Shown piece after piece: positions 1-12,105 of a DNA stretch of 64,000 nucleotides (its first letter is position 1; every line of letters starts with the position of its first letter). This stretch comes from Larix kaempferi (taxonomy: Eukaryota > Streptophyta > Pinopsida > Pinales > Pinaceae). Location: the NCBI GenBank assembly GCA_027924585.1, contig BSBM01000877.1:5209501-5273500 (forward strand), written 5' to 3'. The notes under the pieces are model-generated. The model made no database searches and was not told where the DNA came from. It was given only the letters and a program-made list of their open reading frames with translations. A program made the translations under genes and the position numbers.

Positions 1-1842
1 CACTGTCAGAAGTGCCTGGAACTGAATGATAAGTGTCTCATTGGATCCAGAAGACCCAAATCTACTAAGAATGTGTACTCATACACCATGGGTTGCCCTG
101 ATGGGCCAACTGTAGGGTCCACCATATATGGATAGTGCATAATTTGATGATTTGAAGTAATAATAAAACCGGTTGAACTGCATCAATCACCATCTGAATC
201 ATATGTCCATCATATAGTATCATCATCAAGAGTATGCGGGTTTATCAATCATCATCAATAAGCATACATGGTCCACATCATTGCGGATCCCAAGAAATGA
301 CCATAGTCAAACTGGGTTTCACTAGGTCAATATACAACCAAGGATAAATCATATCACTAGACTAAGACATGTTCCTCTAATCATATTCACAGCTTAACTT
401 AAAGCATAAACATCATTTAGTGGCATTAATCATGTTTGTATATTCCATTGTTATTTATAATTACTTGCACAATAGCTTAAATGACAAACTCACCCATTGG
501 ACATAGTCTAATTGCTAGCTAAGGATGAAGGCTAGGAACAAGGCTGGGCAAAGGGGTGACTTGTCTAAACTCAACTCAAAGACACTTTGGACTTGGAGAA
601 AGGGGAAGCTACAATCTGTGCTGGACAAATAACACGGGAAAGGGCTATGCCTCACAAATGGGTAAGTTGTTTAGAGAGTGTTTATTCAACTTAGGCATCA
701 TGTCTACGTCAAGTTGATCCAGGTTCATTAGGATCATTCAATTTCATTTCTTGGCCTTTTTGGCCTACATAACCCTTCAGATCTCAGCTGCGCTAAAAAG
801 CACAACTAATTGCAGCTTGCATCCAGGGCATGTTTATATATATATAAGGTCAGCAATCGTTTAGATATAGAGTTTAAGAACCATTGCTTTTTGGACCTTT
901 CTTATACTCTTCGAGGAGTATTTTCAGCAGTTCATCGATCTTGCCCTTTACTCACGTGTGTTCAGAAACACATTCTAGAGTTTATAGTTTCCATGGGTGA
1001 ATTTACACAAGTTTCCATAAGTAGTACATGAGCTTTCAATTTTTGCCAACAACATCTCAAGTGACTAGGGGGACTTCGTGCCAGTGCCAAACATCGGGAC
1101 AACCGACCAGAATGATTTAGGACTACAATCCAACTTGCCAACGCCAAGTTCTCGCACCAACTCAGAGCCGAGACACTAAACAAACATGGATGCGATCCAA
1201 ACACAAAGGTAGTAAAAAGGGAAGTCCTCGGTATCAAAAAGTCAAACAAGACGAGTCAAGTGTAAAAGCCAATCAAGGAAGGTCATGAATGGATGGAGTC
1301 AAGTGAGAATGGTGCCTAAGCTAGCAGACAGGTAATGTCAAGAAAGACCATATCTATGCAAGGTAGTAAACCAGTGAGTTTTGTCAAGAAACCTAAATGT
1401 GCAAGTAATATGTCCATTTTATAAATTGTAACATAATCAAGATAGTTCATTTAAATTTTACAAAGTTTGCCACATCATGAATCATATACCAAGCTAATGC
1501 TGTGAACATGACTAAAGCAACAAGATAATAATCCATAATCGATGATCAGAAATCCATAGGTCATATCACATCATAATAATAATCATCATAAACCATCTTA
1601 AACATTGCTGCAATAACATCACTAGGCACTGAACTGAAACTGTATGGAATAAAGGGTCACATCGGTCATCACATCTGAACTCTCAAGGCTCAGCCTTGGC
1701 ACAAGGTCTAACATAAGTCTGATAAAATACACTGCTCTAATCATGAGTGATCTCATAATATAAACTCATCATAGCCAAGCTCTGAAATGTGCAGATATCT
1801 GCTAAGCAAGAATAGTAGCCCTACTACTATGGTGTGATAACA
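1..1842 (-). repeat. Z-family long LTR-like repeat, copy A (truncated by window start)
   Basis: This stretch matches 31716-33355 plus 37655-37845 in the same orientation, and 61408-63230 in the opposite orientation, over nearly its full length. All copies end in the same terminus, which read on the minus strand starts TGTTATCACACC, as an LTR would. Beyond this point the copies have unrelated flanks. No protein-coding frame of note is present; short open frames here are chance. I read it as the LTR of a large retrotransposon family. The LTR assignment is inferred from the TG...CA-type end and from a TATA-like box in copy B. Confidence 0.7.
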
Positions 1843-2690
1843 AGTATATTATGCTCTTTCTTCTTCTTAGAGAGTCCTCGCTCTGAGTCCGGGGATGGCT
1901 CCACATGTGTTGAACCCCCGCGAGCCACTGATGACTCGGTGGGGTGATATCTTTTTGCGTCAAGGTGAAGGTGAAACAAGCCTATCATACTACGATGACG
2001 ACTATCTAGTGTGGTGGAGTTGCCAAGTACCAGCGCTCGAGCAGTTTCCGTATGCAGGGATGGATTTCCGAGGAGATCCAGAGCTCATGCCGCCTCTAGG
2101 GGTATCCTGGGGCGATATAGGTACCACAATGTTTTTGTTTTTTGAAAAATTATAAATTTTGTCTTTTTGTATATATGATTTTTATGATGAGTAAGAGTAC
2201 TGACAAAATGTAATGTATGCAGATGTGGGGCCAACGAGACCTGCTGGACATTTGAGGACATATCTACGACCAACCGTGCCAAGTGGTGCGGACAACATGC
2301 TGAGGACATATCTACGACCAACCGTGCCAAGTGGTGCGGACAACATGCTGAGGACTATTTAGGGAAAGATGAGTCAGTAGACTCATGATATCCCCACCTA
2401 CAGGATAGAGCGCATGCCACTCGAGATGCAGGAGCATGTTGTAGGGGTGCCCCCAGCCTAGATTAGGTTACTTAGGAAAGTAGCCAGGCTGGTCATATGT
2501 TACAGGGAGGTCGTAGCGGAGCTAGCTGAGGCTCCTCCCTCTCCATAGGGAGAGTGACGCATATTATTATTTTGAGGCTAGTTATGCCCTTTTTGTATAT
2601 TTTGATAGTGGATGACTCAAACTCATGTGTATTTTTTGGACCATATATATATACAGTAGTGATTATATACATGCGTGCTTATGTGTTTTA
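1843..2690 (+). other. Unassigned stretch with a possible coding exon
   Basis: This sits between the Z repeat and the Tat gypsy element. An 87-codon open frame at 1895-2155 contains a Trp-rich stretch (YYDDDYLVWW, then a VSWGDIG end). A GT at about 2120 and an AG at about 2221 could bound a small intron, after which the frame would run into a duplicated 48-bp unit and stop near 2361. I do not recognise the protein. A transposon-borne plant-mobile-domain-like protein is a loose possibility, based only on composition. Downstream to 2690 I see nothing beyond AT-rich sequence. Confidence 0.25.
2254..2349 (+). repeat. 48-bp perfect tandem duplication
   Basis: The unit starting GAGGACATATCTACGACC is present twice back to back (2254-2301 and 2302-2349), and a third partial start follows. 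The period is 16 codons, so a reading frame through it stays open and would repeat a 16-residue segment. Confidence 0.9.
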
Positions 2691-2694
2691 AATG

Positions 2695-3135
2695 TTATTG
2701 TGTGTGATACAAATGCCAATCAAGAACATAATTTGCAAATGAATCAGCTAATGCATTTAAATTCCTTGAAATATGTTGATATGTAATGAAATCAAAATGT
2801 CTTTTAAGCAATCTAACTCGCAAAAACTTACGTAGCAAAGAAGGATCTCGAACCCTGTACTCACCCGACAACTGAAGTACTACTAACTGCGAATCAAGTC
2901 TTACCTCCAAATGTGAAATGCCGTGATGAATAACATCTCAGAGTAACTCGATAACCGCACTATACTCAGTGACATTGTTCGTCGTGGGGCCCAAACAAGC
3001 ACCTCCCGAAGAAACGAGCTGGCCAGAGGATGAGTAAATAACCCAAGCTGCTGAATCCAATTGACGAGTGTGGTGACTAGTGCCATCGGCGAATCCTATG
3101 ATAGTATGAAGTACTTGGTTGTGATCTGAAAACAC
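2695..3135 (-). pseudogene. Tat additional (archaeal-type) RNase H domain
   Basis: One frame covers the domain. The N-terminal half has the first catalytic Asp in a FADGTSH motif followed by the Gly/Ala-rich strand (SSGGACLG) and TEYSAVIELL. The C-terminal half has the RLDSQLVV strand with its Asp and ends in NALADSFANYVLDWH. A single TGA at 2938-2940 separates the halves without a frame change. In Tat-lineage gypsy elements this second RNase H exists besides the normal one next to RT. Here it lies after integrase, at the 3' end of pol. It is inactive as read because of the stop. Confidence 0.75.
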
Positions 3136-3172
3136 AATCCAGAAGACACATAAGGCAATAAATCCAAAACAA

Positions 3173-4507
3173 TTAACTCCACAAAAATGTATAGCTATAG
3201 TACAAGAAAAAGCATGTATGCCTAAGCGTAATATTTTTCAGGTAGAGCCCATTTCTAGGCTCAGGCAACTTATAAACATCATAATCTGTTAGCTCATAAG
3301 CTCCCTTCTTCAATACTTTAGAAACAATGTAAGGTCCGAGCCACATAGATTTAAATTTGCCTGTCCCCAAGAGATCCTTGTCCTGATCGTAGAGCAAACC
3401 AAGGTCTCCTTCCGAAAAAACCCTTGGTTTTATAGACTTATTATATGATGCTTGAATCGGCTCTTATGAGCTTCGTTCGCAGTAAGCGCATCTCGGCGTT
3501 GTTCATCTAAATGCTTTAAATGAAGCTAACACACTTCTAAAGCAGAAGTTTTAGGAAGCAACTGGATAACCAACTTCAGAGATGGAATCTTGCATTCAAT
3601 CGGTATGACTGCCTCCAAACTGTAAACGAGTTGAAAAGGTGAAAAACCCATAGCAGTTTTAACGTTGGATCGATATGCCCAAAGAGCCAGATACAACATG
3701 ATGTGCTAGTTTGATCTACTGGCATTAACGGTGTGTTGAAGAATAGTTTTCAAAGTCTTATTGACCGCTTCGACTTGCCCATTCGCCTGCGGATTAAACG
3801 AAGACGAGTGTTCTTGTCGAAAACCTAGCATGGTGTATAACTCGGTCATCATGTTGTTCTGGAAATGTCTACCGTGGTCAGTGACATTCTCCTTAGGGAT
3901 ACCAAACTTGGCGATCATCTGATTGAAAACGAAGTAAGCTGCAGTTTCTCCATTTGCCTTGATAGTAGGCATTGCCTTGGCTCACTTTGTAAAGTAGTTG
4001 ACAACAACGATGATATGGTGATGTCCTCCAGCCGAAACTGGATTACAGGTCATGAAGTCAATCCCCCATTTGGTGAAGGGACCTACTGTGATAACAGGGT
4101 GAAAAGGAGATGGGTGTGCTCACATTTTCTTGGTGAAAAACTAACACGGCTGACAATGTTTCACGGCTTCCACGCAATCTTTAAATATGGTGGGCCAAAA
4201 ATACCCAACACGCAGTATATGACTCGCACAGGCTCGCACAGGCTCTACTATGGGCATCATTCAATACCGATTCAACTTCCTCCAGAGTCAAACAATGTCA
4301 TAATATGCAATCTATGCCACGTCTATAGAGCGTGTCAGAAATAATGAGGTAGTTCTTGGCATGAGCTCTAAGCTTTCGTCGTTCGTCTCTGGAGAAAGTC
4401 GGTGGACACTTCAAAGTCTGCAGATATATTAAAATGTCACCATACCATGGGTTAGAGGTTGCAATGAGAAAAATATGTTCATCAGGTAATGACGAATCTT
4501 TCCTCAT
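3173..4507 (-). pseudogene. Tat integrase (zinc finger, DDE core, C-terminal domain), broken
   Basis: From 4507 leftwards the sequence shows the pre-integrase linker (YRRGID at about 4310), a degraded H2C2 zinc-finger region with frameshifts, then the catalytic core. The core has the first Asp in GIDFM near 4045, the second in TDHGRHFQ near 3875 and the Glu in GQVEAVNKTL near 3770. A Trp position expected in FTKWAKAM is TGA at 3982-3984. The C-terminal domain with GKFKSMWLGPYIV and EPRNGLYL ends near 3200. The enzyme inserts the cDNA copy into chromosomes in intact relatives. This copy cannot make it without several repairs. Confidence 0.8.
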
Positions 4508-6183
4508 TGCTAATCACATCACTAGGGAACTCGGATATAAGCTCGACGAACACCAAAGATTTCTTTGACTTAGCAGATTGAAATGTTAGGTCAAATTCTT
4601 GCAAAATGACAATCCACTTATTAAACTTCCCTCCGATGATACTTCAGGTTAATACATATTGAAAAGGATTGACATCTGCTATAACTGTGGTGGTCTGCAA
4701 CAAAATGTAATGACGTAATCTTTGAATGGCATAGACAGCAGCTAATGCCAACTTCTCAACGTGAGAATATTTAAGTTCCGGAGTTACCAATGCGCGAGAG
4801 AGATAATAAATGACATGCTCTTGGAGCTTGTCATCCTCCTGAACCAGAACTATACCGATCGTGGAAACAGATGCCGCTAGGTATAGAGGGAAGTCCTTAG
4901 TATAATCCTGCGGGCTCAACAAAGGGGCTAATAATAATGCTTTTTTCAAAGCGTCAAACGAAGCTTGTGCAACCTCATCCAATAAAAAATGGGTGTCTTG
5001 CTTGAGCAATCGCATGAATCCTTTGGTGATCTTGGCATAATTCATGATAAACCGTCGTAGAAAATTAGACATGCCCTGCAGGCTTTGAAGTTGTCTAATG
5101 GTGGGAGGAGGAGGCAATTTGATAATAGCCTCGACTTTCAAGGGGTCGACCATAATGCCATGACTGGACACATTAAAACCTAGTAGACGTCGAGACTCTA
5201 TGCAGGATACACACTTATTAGGGTTTAACCGGATCTTGTAATATCTGCATCGTTCAAATACGAGTCGTAAATGGTCAGGATGATCTCGTCTCTTACGAGA
5301 TCGCAGGAAGATTATCCAAATACAGTTCGACTACGTGTTTGATGTCATGGAAAGCGAAGTTCATGGCTTGCTGGAAAGTAGCTCCAGCATTCTTCAATCC
5401 GAACGACATTTTTCTATAGGCAAAGGTACCCCAGGGACAAATAAAAGCTGTCTTGTGTTGGTCTTCGGGTTTAATTTGTATTTGGTTATATCTCGAAAAA
5501 TCGTCCATGAAAGAGAATTTATGGCGTGCACACGCATCAATGATTTGATCTATGAATGGTGTGGGATAATTATCCTTTGGACATGCTTTATTAAGGTCCC
5601 TAAAGTCCGTACATACATGTATCGTCCCTTGCTTTTTGTCAATCGGGACTGGGTTGGACACCCATTCTGTCATGTCGATAGGATAAATGATGCCGGCCTT
5701 AAGGAGCTTTTTGACTTCAGATTTGATGGCCGAAGCTTTCCTAGGGTTGACCGAACGAAGTTTCTGTCGTACTGGTTTCGCGTTAGGATAAGTCGTGATA
5801 ACGTGCTCAACTATAGCAGGGTTGATGCCTGGCACCTCCTTGTAAGACCAGGCAAAAACGTCGCATAATTCCTTAAATAAATTGGTGTACAAAGTGATCT
5901 CCTGTGGAGAACAATTTGCTCCAATAAAGATGTTTTCCACAACATTAGGTTTGGTGGAAATATCGATCGGTATAGTCTTCAAAATGTTTTCCATATTGCC
6001 TTCAGCATAAATCGTTTGTTTAGTAGGAGTGATGGACAAATCAATATTCCCACCTGGTCTCAATGAAAACTTTCCATTCTCAATCCTGTTCAGATCTGGA
6101 AGAAAATAGGATCTGTGATTCGTGTGTTCCCATGGATGATCCAGACCTATAATAGCTTCCAAGATGGCTTCGTCGAAAGGCAA
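4508..6183 (-). pseudogene. Tat reverse transcriptase and RNase H, broken
   Basis: The segment 5293-6183 carries the RT fingers and palm: IHVCTDFRDLNKACPKDNYP, the catalytic MDDFSRYNQI strand, and an active-site box that reads YLDN where YxDD is required, so the second catalytic Asp is Asn. After a frame break the connection and RNase H follow at 4644-5171, with HGIMVDPLKVEAI, NFLRRF, a ready-made SRALVTPELKYSHVEKLALA stretch and RLRHYIL. Typical Tat proteins have these in one frame. Besides the frame break, the YLDN change should abolish polymerisation, so this copy cannot transpose by itself. Confidence 0.85.
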
Positions 6184-6924
6184 AACAGTATCGAACAGTC
6201 AAAAGAATGGGTGGAGTAAACTGACCATGCAGGTGCATAATCAAAATTTGACTCAGCTGAGACTGACGGAGTTGAGATATAATCCATTGCAGCATTTTGT
6301 GATGCTTGGTACACCACTTTTGCAATGGATAAGGGCACGTTTGGTTCTTGTTGAGTCGGAAGGATCCACGGATCAGTCGTTTGACTAATCGTAAACACTT
6401 CCTGAGATGATGTATCGCTAGTACTCATAGAACCAAGGTAATGTACAAGAGCAGGTAGGTCAAATGTGCGCATCAAAGACGAATACATACCTACTCCTAA
6501 GCTCTCACTGGGCAGACGAGCTTGATCAATAAAAGGGATATTTGAATCTGACGAAGTTGTGTTGCTTTTCCGAGTGAAGGATAGTTGATCAACTGTGACG
6601 ATCTTACCTTCGTGAGGGAACATGAGTACTCGGAAAACGAATGAGGGAATGGCTTGCATAGCGTACGCCTAACTTCTTCCCAACAACAGATTGTAGTTGA
6701 GAGAAGCATCTACAACTTCTACCTCCACTGACACTACCTTACTGACAAGCTGAATCTCAAACGATGGTAAGACTCCATGCGGACGACAAGATTTTTCGTC
6801 AAACGCAGTAAGTAGTGTAATCGAAGGGGCTAACTCAGGAGAACCCAAGGCTTTCCAACAAGATATAGACATTACGCATGTAGACGCACCGCACCTTCAT
6901 CTACCACCGTTCGTCCAACAGTCT
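6184..6924 (-). pseudogene. Tat protease region, broken
   Basis: The sequence reads VEVVDASLNYNLLLGRS, then a TAG at 6669-6671, then AYAMQAIPS and FPHEGKIVTVDQLSF in the same frame. This is the C-terminal part and linker of the retroviral-type aspartic protease in Tat elements, where the LLGRSW box has a Trp at the position now occupied by TAG. The active-site DTG/DSG triad is not visible, because the N-terminal part is interrupted or lost at the foreign block beginning near 6925. Confidence 0.65.
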
Positions 6925-7910
6925 TTGAACCAATGTTTGAAAAAACGAAATCGGACTCGAAATCGGTCGAGGGTCAACTCGGAATCAGAATCGGAATCGG
7001 TAATGAATCGGTCGATTTGAATTTAATGAATCGGTTTACTCAAAAATACATAAAATGTTTAAATTTGAAAGAAAAACAACATTTTCAAGATTTTAGGACT
7101 GTTGTTATGACCCAGACCTGTTGTTTGAAGGCCAAAGAGCACCTATACTTGTTGTTTAGGGCTGCTTTCATCCACAATACTGCCCACAATTTATTTTTAG
7201 CCTTTAAGGTGATTTTCATGACTTTTTACTGCTGCAAAGGTCATAACAGGCACATGTTTGCTTCAAAATTGTTGTACGAGGGTTTGAACAGCTTCAACCT
7301 AAGTTGCATGAAACGGGGAAACGAGGACGAAACGGAGAAACTTCGAAACAGGGGAAATGTGACCCCCCAAAATTGTGGAAATGAGGAAATGCAATATATA
7401 ATATATATATATATATATATATTAAATTAATAAATTAGCAAAGACATTTACATAATGAATGTGAAATATAAATCATCAATCATACATGTCAACGAATCAT
7501 TGCCTATATTGGGATCCAATTCATCAATAGCACCCTATGCCTCCCTCCTCTAGGCTCTAGCCCTTGCCTCTAACTCGAATTTCAAAGTTGATACTCCAAG
7601 GACATTAGTCAACGACTCAACACACTACAATTTTGATGAAACTTCCTAATCCAATCGCTAAAATAATGTAGAAAAAGCTTTCGATGCTTGATAAGTGATT
7701 TTGCATGAGTGAAGAGTACATTTTTATTAAGGTCATGACAGAGGAATTCAACAATCAACACCACCAACATCAAGGTACATATAGGGGTTGATCTGCTTGA
7801 TTAAATGCCAATTCCATACCCTCATACATGATAGAATCTGGTGGAAACCTTGCAATCCTAAAATCCTGAAAACTATTAAGTCTGCTGAATTTTGAATGGG
7901 ATCTAAAAAT
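6925..7910. mobile_element. Foreign AT-rich block inside the Tat element, probably hAT-like remnant(s)
   Basis: Protease and gag should adjoin, but about 1 kb of unrelated sequence separates them. Its left end starts CAATGTTTG (about 6932), resembling the CAxxGTT heads of the hAT elements elsewhere in this window. That end is followed by repeated AATCGG (6950-7015). A second motif cluster, GAAACGG/GAAACGAGG, lies at 7311-7360, followed by an (AT)n tract at 7388-7422. I could not find a matching right terminus or an 8-bp target duplication, so boundaries and class are tentative. It holds no convincing coding frame. Confidence 0.45.
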
Positions 7911-7989
7911 CTACTTTTTGCATATGAAGTCCGATGAGGTTGGAACCACTCTCAAACATCCTGAAACAATTAATGGTAATGTTAAAAAT

Positions 7990-9378
7990 TTAAGTAAAAG
8001 GATGGAAAATAAAAGATAAGGAGAATGGCAAAGGCTCTGTTGGTCTCTCGATGTGGAGAGGAACAGATGACTCAGGACCCTCTTTGTCTTTTTGCTGCAT
8101 AGCCGGGTTATAATTCCTGGGTCTCGTTTGCAGTAGAGTGTGTGAGTTAACCATGTTGATATACGACTGATCAACTGATGTGGCATGATGAGTGCCCCCA
8201 ATATTAGAGCTGCTAGAAGCTGGGCCTTGTCCTTTGGGAAAAGGATCCTTTAGGACAGGCGATTTCTTTTCCTGCAATAGCTTTTGGGCTTCTTCGCTGA
8301 GAGGGCATTGGTGAGTGAGGTGGTCGCCCTTACAAAGTTTGCAAGGAAACTTTACCTTCTTTTTGTCTCTTTTGCCCTCCTTGGTATTTTCAGTGTTCTT
8401 GGGTTTTTGTTGGTTCCCCTCCCCTTTCTTACCCTTTTTCTTGGGTTGCCGAGGACCCTTTTGATTTGTCTGTACATTTTGTACAGATTCCGTTTGTGAA
8501 GGGGAGGATGCAACCGTAGTTGCTTCCGCAACAGACTGCTTCATGGAAAGTGCATGCACTTGTTTCGTTACAACCTCTAGTGTGGATGAGTCGGCTGAAC
8601 CAATAATGCCATCGGCATGAGGTCCAGGTTTGGGCTTACCGAGATCTATATTAGACCTAGGTGCGTCAAGTATAATCTCGTAAAGGATCCCAGATTGAGC
8701 GTAGACTAGGTCGAGTTGCTGGGTCCTTAAAATTGCTTCCTCTTTAGAGGTTACCCCAGAAGTTGAAACGTCTTTAGAGACGTAAGGGAGCAGTGGTTTT
8801 AAATACCACTCCAAAAGAGACTCTGGGGGAATCTTAGATTTGATGAGTCGCTTCCATCTTCGCCACTCCTGAATGTGATCAGAAAGATGGGTGGCTTTGT
8901 TCTGTCTAAATGTAGAGAGAAGATCCGTGCCGACATCATACTGGACGAGAAGCTGGAAGTGATTCAAAAAGATTGTTGCTAAATCCCAAAAATTATCGTA
9001 TGCTGCAGCAGGCAATTCGATGTACCATTTAGCTGCTAGACTCGTTAAGGTTCTCTGAAAGAGCCTCAATTGATTAGAGTCGTCATTTAACGAGTTCGAG
9101 GAGCACCAGAGATGAAAGGTTGTAACATGATCTCCAAGATCTTCACCAGTCTTACCTTCAAATTTTGGAATGTCCGAAGGAAGCTTGGTTGGGACTGGAG
9201 GCCAAGCAGGGTTGTAACACATCAGATTGCTCATTAGTTTCGAAAGGCTTAGCAAATTTAACGTAGCCAGAAACGACAAGCGAGGTCGTGCCGATGGCAT
9301 GTGATGTGGAGTAGTTTGGTAAGGGGAACTACTCGAAACCTGGCTCCTATAAGGTTGCTTGGGGTTTCCCCCAACCAT
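7990..9378 (-). CDS. Tat gag protein, main open frame
   Basis: A 462-codon open frame encodes the retrotransposon Gag capsid-like domain (roughly residues 45-245; WPPVPTKLPSDIPKFEGK, then AAKWYIEL and IQEWRRWK). A Lys-rich stretch follows, then a zinc knuckle CKLCKGDHLTHQC at about residues 346-358, spaced CX2CX3HX4C. Gag packages element RNA in virus-like particles. The first codon is not a firm start, because the protein family extends further upstream (9379-10334). It is the best preserved part of an otherwise dead element, and I expect no present function. Confidence 0.75.
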   Translation of the reverse strand: MVGGNPKQPYRSQVSSSSPYQTTPHHMPSARPRLSFLATLNLLSLSKLMSNLMCYNPAWPPVPTKLPSDIPKFEGKTGEDLGDHVTTFHLWCSSNSLNDDSNQLRLFQRTLTSLAAKWYIELPAAAYDNFWDLATIFLNHFQLLVQYDVGTDLLSTFRQNKATHLSDHIQEWRRWKRLIKSKIPPESLLEWYLKPLLPYVSKDVSTSGVTSKEEAILRTQQLDLVYAQSGILYEIILDAPRSNIDLGKPKPGPHADGIIGSADSSTLEVVTKQVHALSMKQSVAEATTVASSPSQTESVQNVQTNQKGPRQPKKKGKKGEGNQQKPKNTENTKEGKRDKKKVKFPCKLCKGDHLTHQCPLSEEAQKLLQEKKSPVLKDPFPKGQGPASSSSNIGGTHHATSVDQSYINMVNSHTLLQTRPRNYNPAMQQKDKEGPESSVPLHIERPTEPLPFSLSFIFHPFT

Positions 9379-10334
9379 CGATTGTGAAGAGGAAACATTT
9401 TGAAAGTTGCTCCAGCGACAGGCTAATGGATTACTTCCTTATGGTGCCGTCCATTGCGGCTGGGTATAAGTACCTCCAAATGGAGGGTTGGTATAACTGT
9501 TATTGCCCATTACACCAAATAGTGAAAAGGGAGTATTCATTACAGGTACATTAAAAGTTTGTACATTGGAAAAATGTGCATTAAAACCTGTGAAGGGGTT
9601 ATAACCTAGCATATATGTAGTAGACGAAGCAGGCATTGAGCCTACAAATAGTGCAGAATGAGGAATGTGTCATCCAAGCCAAGGAAACCCTTGATTAAAA
9701 GGAGCAGAAGTGGGGTTAACTTGGAATTGCTGAACAAAGGGGGAAGATGTGAAAGACATCGAGGGTATCCCTGAAAAAGGAATACTAGATGGGCCGATGG
9801 AGGATCCAAAAGGCATAGATGTCGTCGCACCTTGGGCACTAGACGAACCTAAGGAACCAACATTGAAATTGAAGGAGGTGCTCGGAGCAGAAGTAAACTG
9901 CAGCAAGCTCGGTGTGGATGTGTTTAGACGAGGAGGAGATAGACCTCCTGGCATAATAGCTAAAGTAGGAGTATGAGGCACTCCGGATCCATCCCCTGTG
10001 TTATCCATAGCAAAACCAGGTGTGAACCTATATACACTCAACTCAGGAATCCTTAAAGAGACAACTCTTTCTAATAAAAGGTCGTTAGGTCCAGTTAGTG
10101 GAGGGTTGAAGGGTCTTGTGAACTCTTCAGTAGGCAAATCTTCAACCTCAATAGTTTCCTGAATTGGTTGAGTTTGAGAAATGAGATGTGGTTCTCTAGG
10201 GGGCTCAGTTGTACCTGTGAGTTCGAATGAACCACGTGAGTCAGTTTGGCGTCGCTGAGGTTTTGTGGAGGCTCCACTGTGAGTGGAGGAAGGTTTCTCA
10301 ACCTTCGTGACCTACGAGGAGGTTGGTCCTTCAC
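9379..10334 (-). pseudogene. Tat gag N-terminal extension, frame-broken
   Basis: Several overlapping open pieces encode low-complexity Pro/Ser/Phe/Gly-rich protein. The far N-terminal segment has a basic PPRRSRRLRNLPPL motif (near 10300), commonly seen at the start of Tat-type gag proteins. The pieces are in different frames, which indicates small indels between about 9440 and 10140. The natural start is probably near 10334. Confidence 0.5.
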
Positions 10335-12086
10335 ACTTGCAAAAATATAGACTAAGTATTAAACCTAGTGGCCACTAAAACAACATGGAACAAACAACAC
10401 ACCACTATAAAATTTTCCTAAAGCAATGAAGACCAGACAAACAGAGATGAACTCTCAAAGGGAAGTCTGGGATGATTAGGGCCCAGAACTAACCAGTAGA
10501 GCAGTGAAGGACAGTTACCCGGGGTCCACAATACAAAGTCTCTGGGTGCAAGCGTTTGAATCACCAACCGCCCTCCCAAATAATTGCAAAGGATTTCCTC
10601 CCACGTCTGTCCTAGGTACAGTGGAAATATCCTTCCACCGTCACCTGTGTAGAGCCCTATAGGTCAAAGATACTAAAGGAAACCATAGTTGCAGAAAGAG
10701 TCTGGGGGGACAGCCACAAGTCGAGCCAAGACGCATGGGCAGGGTAACTAAGCCCAAAATCCAAGAGTACACAAGGCACTAATGGATCCCTGTACACGAA
10801 TTAGCTCTGGTGTATGCTCGACTGAAAAGCGGAGGGGTATCCCCAACAGTCCAATCTCACACGACCTCGTGCTTAACTCCGGTTTGAGTGGAGCTTCCCG
10901 GCACACCTCCACAAAAGTGTATTTACCTAACCATAGTCTTACTACGATTTTGAGGTTTGAACGGTTTTGGAAAGTTTCAAGTGATCTATTCCAGAACCCT
11001 AGCCTGAACTAGTTAGTTTGTGTAACCTAAAAAGAAAATGTTACTAATAAATTTTATTAATGATTCTTTTAAGGCTGTATTAGTCAAAAGGGTAGTGCGT
11101 TTGTGTGCGTGATGGTTACAACTGAAAGCAAAATGTACATATGGAAACGTAAATTCTTCACAATTTTCTTGCTTGTCTTTCAAAACATAAAATGCAAAGT
11201 AAACCTAAAAGGAAACTATTTTTTTTTTTGATTTTTCAAAGAAGAAAAGCATAAACAACTTATAACTACTTCAAAAAAGAGAAAATTCTTGTCATAAAGT
11301 AAAATGTTCTTTTTGGTTTGTTTTTTTCTTTATAAGTGAAAGAAAATGCAAATAACTATGAACAAACAAGAATAATCATTAATGCATGCGAAGAAAACTG
11401 GACCTAAGGCTATAACAATCAGAACTTCACCAACACAGTATTTAAAATGACCAACCCAAAAAGTTGCTTCACAAAACCCAGAAGTAACTAAAATTTGGAA
11501 CCAAGATGCTATAAGAATCAATCGATATAAAAGACAGAAAGCAAATGAATCAAAAACAGATAACAAGCTGCTCTCCAAACCCCAGTGACTACAGAGGACT
11601 AAAGCCAAGCATCCGCCAAATAAACTATGGGCTAGAAAGACTTAAGGAACCTTCAACAAACAAAAAGAACCAAAAGAGGACTCGTAAAGGGCTAACAAGA
11701 CTCAGACCACCACTCATAAGCAGTACAAAACCTAAAATCAACAGAAAAACTTTCCAGATCAAAGCAAACAACCCTAAAAGCCAAACCCTAAAGAAAAAAC
11801 AAGTTTCCCCAGGAAAAACGACGATTGTAACTACAAAAGCACGCGGGTGCCCCGTGGTACAGTAATGGGCAACACGTGGGTGCACGGTAATAACCGCGAC
11901 TGTAAGTATAACAGACTCGCGGGTATGCTCTGATAAGAGTTTAAAAAGAAAGCAAACTGTAGACCGGACCATAAAAGAGTCAAGCAAAAAGGATAGAAAA
12001 TGTCCCAAAACCTTCACAGAGACCTAACACATTGATAAAAATTGAAAGAAGAGACTCTCAAGAATTCCCAAAGCAGAAAATAGGTG
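10335..12086 (-). other. Tat 5' leader, non-coding
   Basis: About 1.75 kb lies between the primer-binding site and gag. Open frames on either strand here are short and show no recognisable domain. A GC-rich cluster at 11838-11935 repeats CGCGGGT/CCGCG-type words and may be a separate small insertion. Otherwise I see nothing functional. Confidence 0.5.
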
Positions 12087-12105
12087 CTCCCTAGCGGAGT
12101 CGCCA
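12087..12105 (-). promoter_or_regulatory. Primer-binding site of the Tat element
   Basis: On the minus strand the sequence is TGGCGACTCCGCTAGGGAG. It lies four bases inside a CAACA-type LTR end (LTR edge at about 12110). TGGCGACTC-type primer sites are known from Tat/Ogre elements, which use a tRNA other than initiator Met. This fixes the element's orientation and the LTR boundary. Confidence 0.7.

Noticed and set aside
3865-4344. 159-codon plus-strand open frame
   Set aside because: It is antisense to the Tat integrase core, which has clear domain motifs on the minus strand.
5335-5868. 177-codon plus-strand open frame
   Set aside because: It is antisense to the Tat reverse transcriptase; it resembles no protein.
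6933-7430. 165-codon plus-strand open frame
   Set aside because: It reads through the hAT-like terminal repeats and an (AT)n tract; no protein features.
11545-12017. Open frames on both strands in the Tat leader
   Set aside because: No domain, overlapping frames on opposite strands, and basic or hydrophobic low-complexity composition typical of chance.
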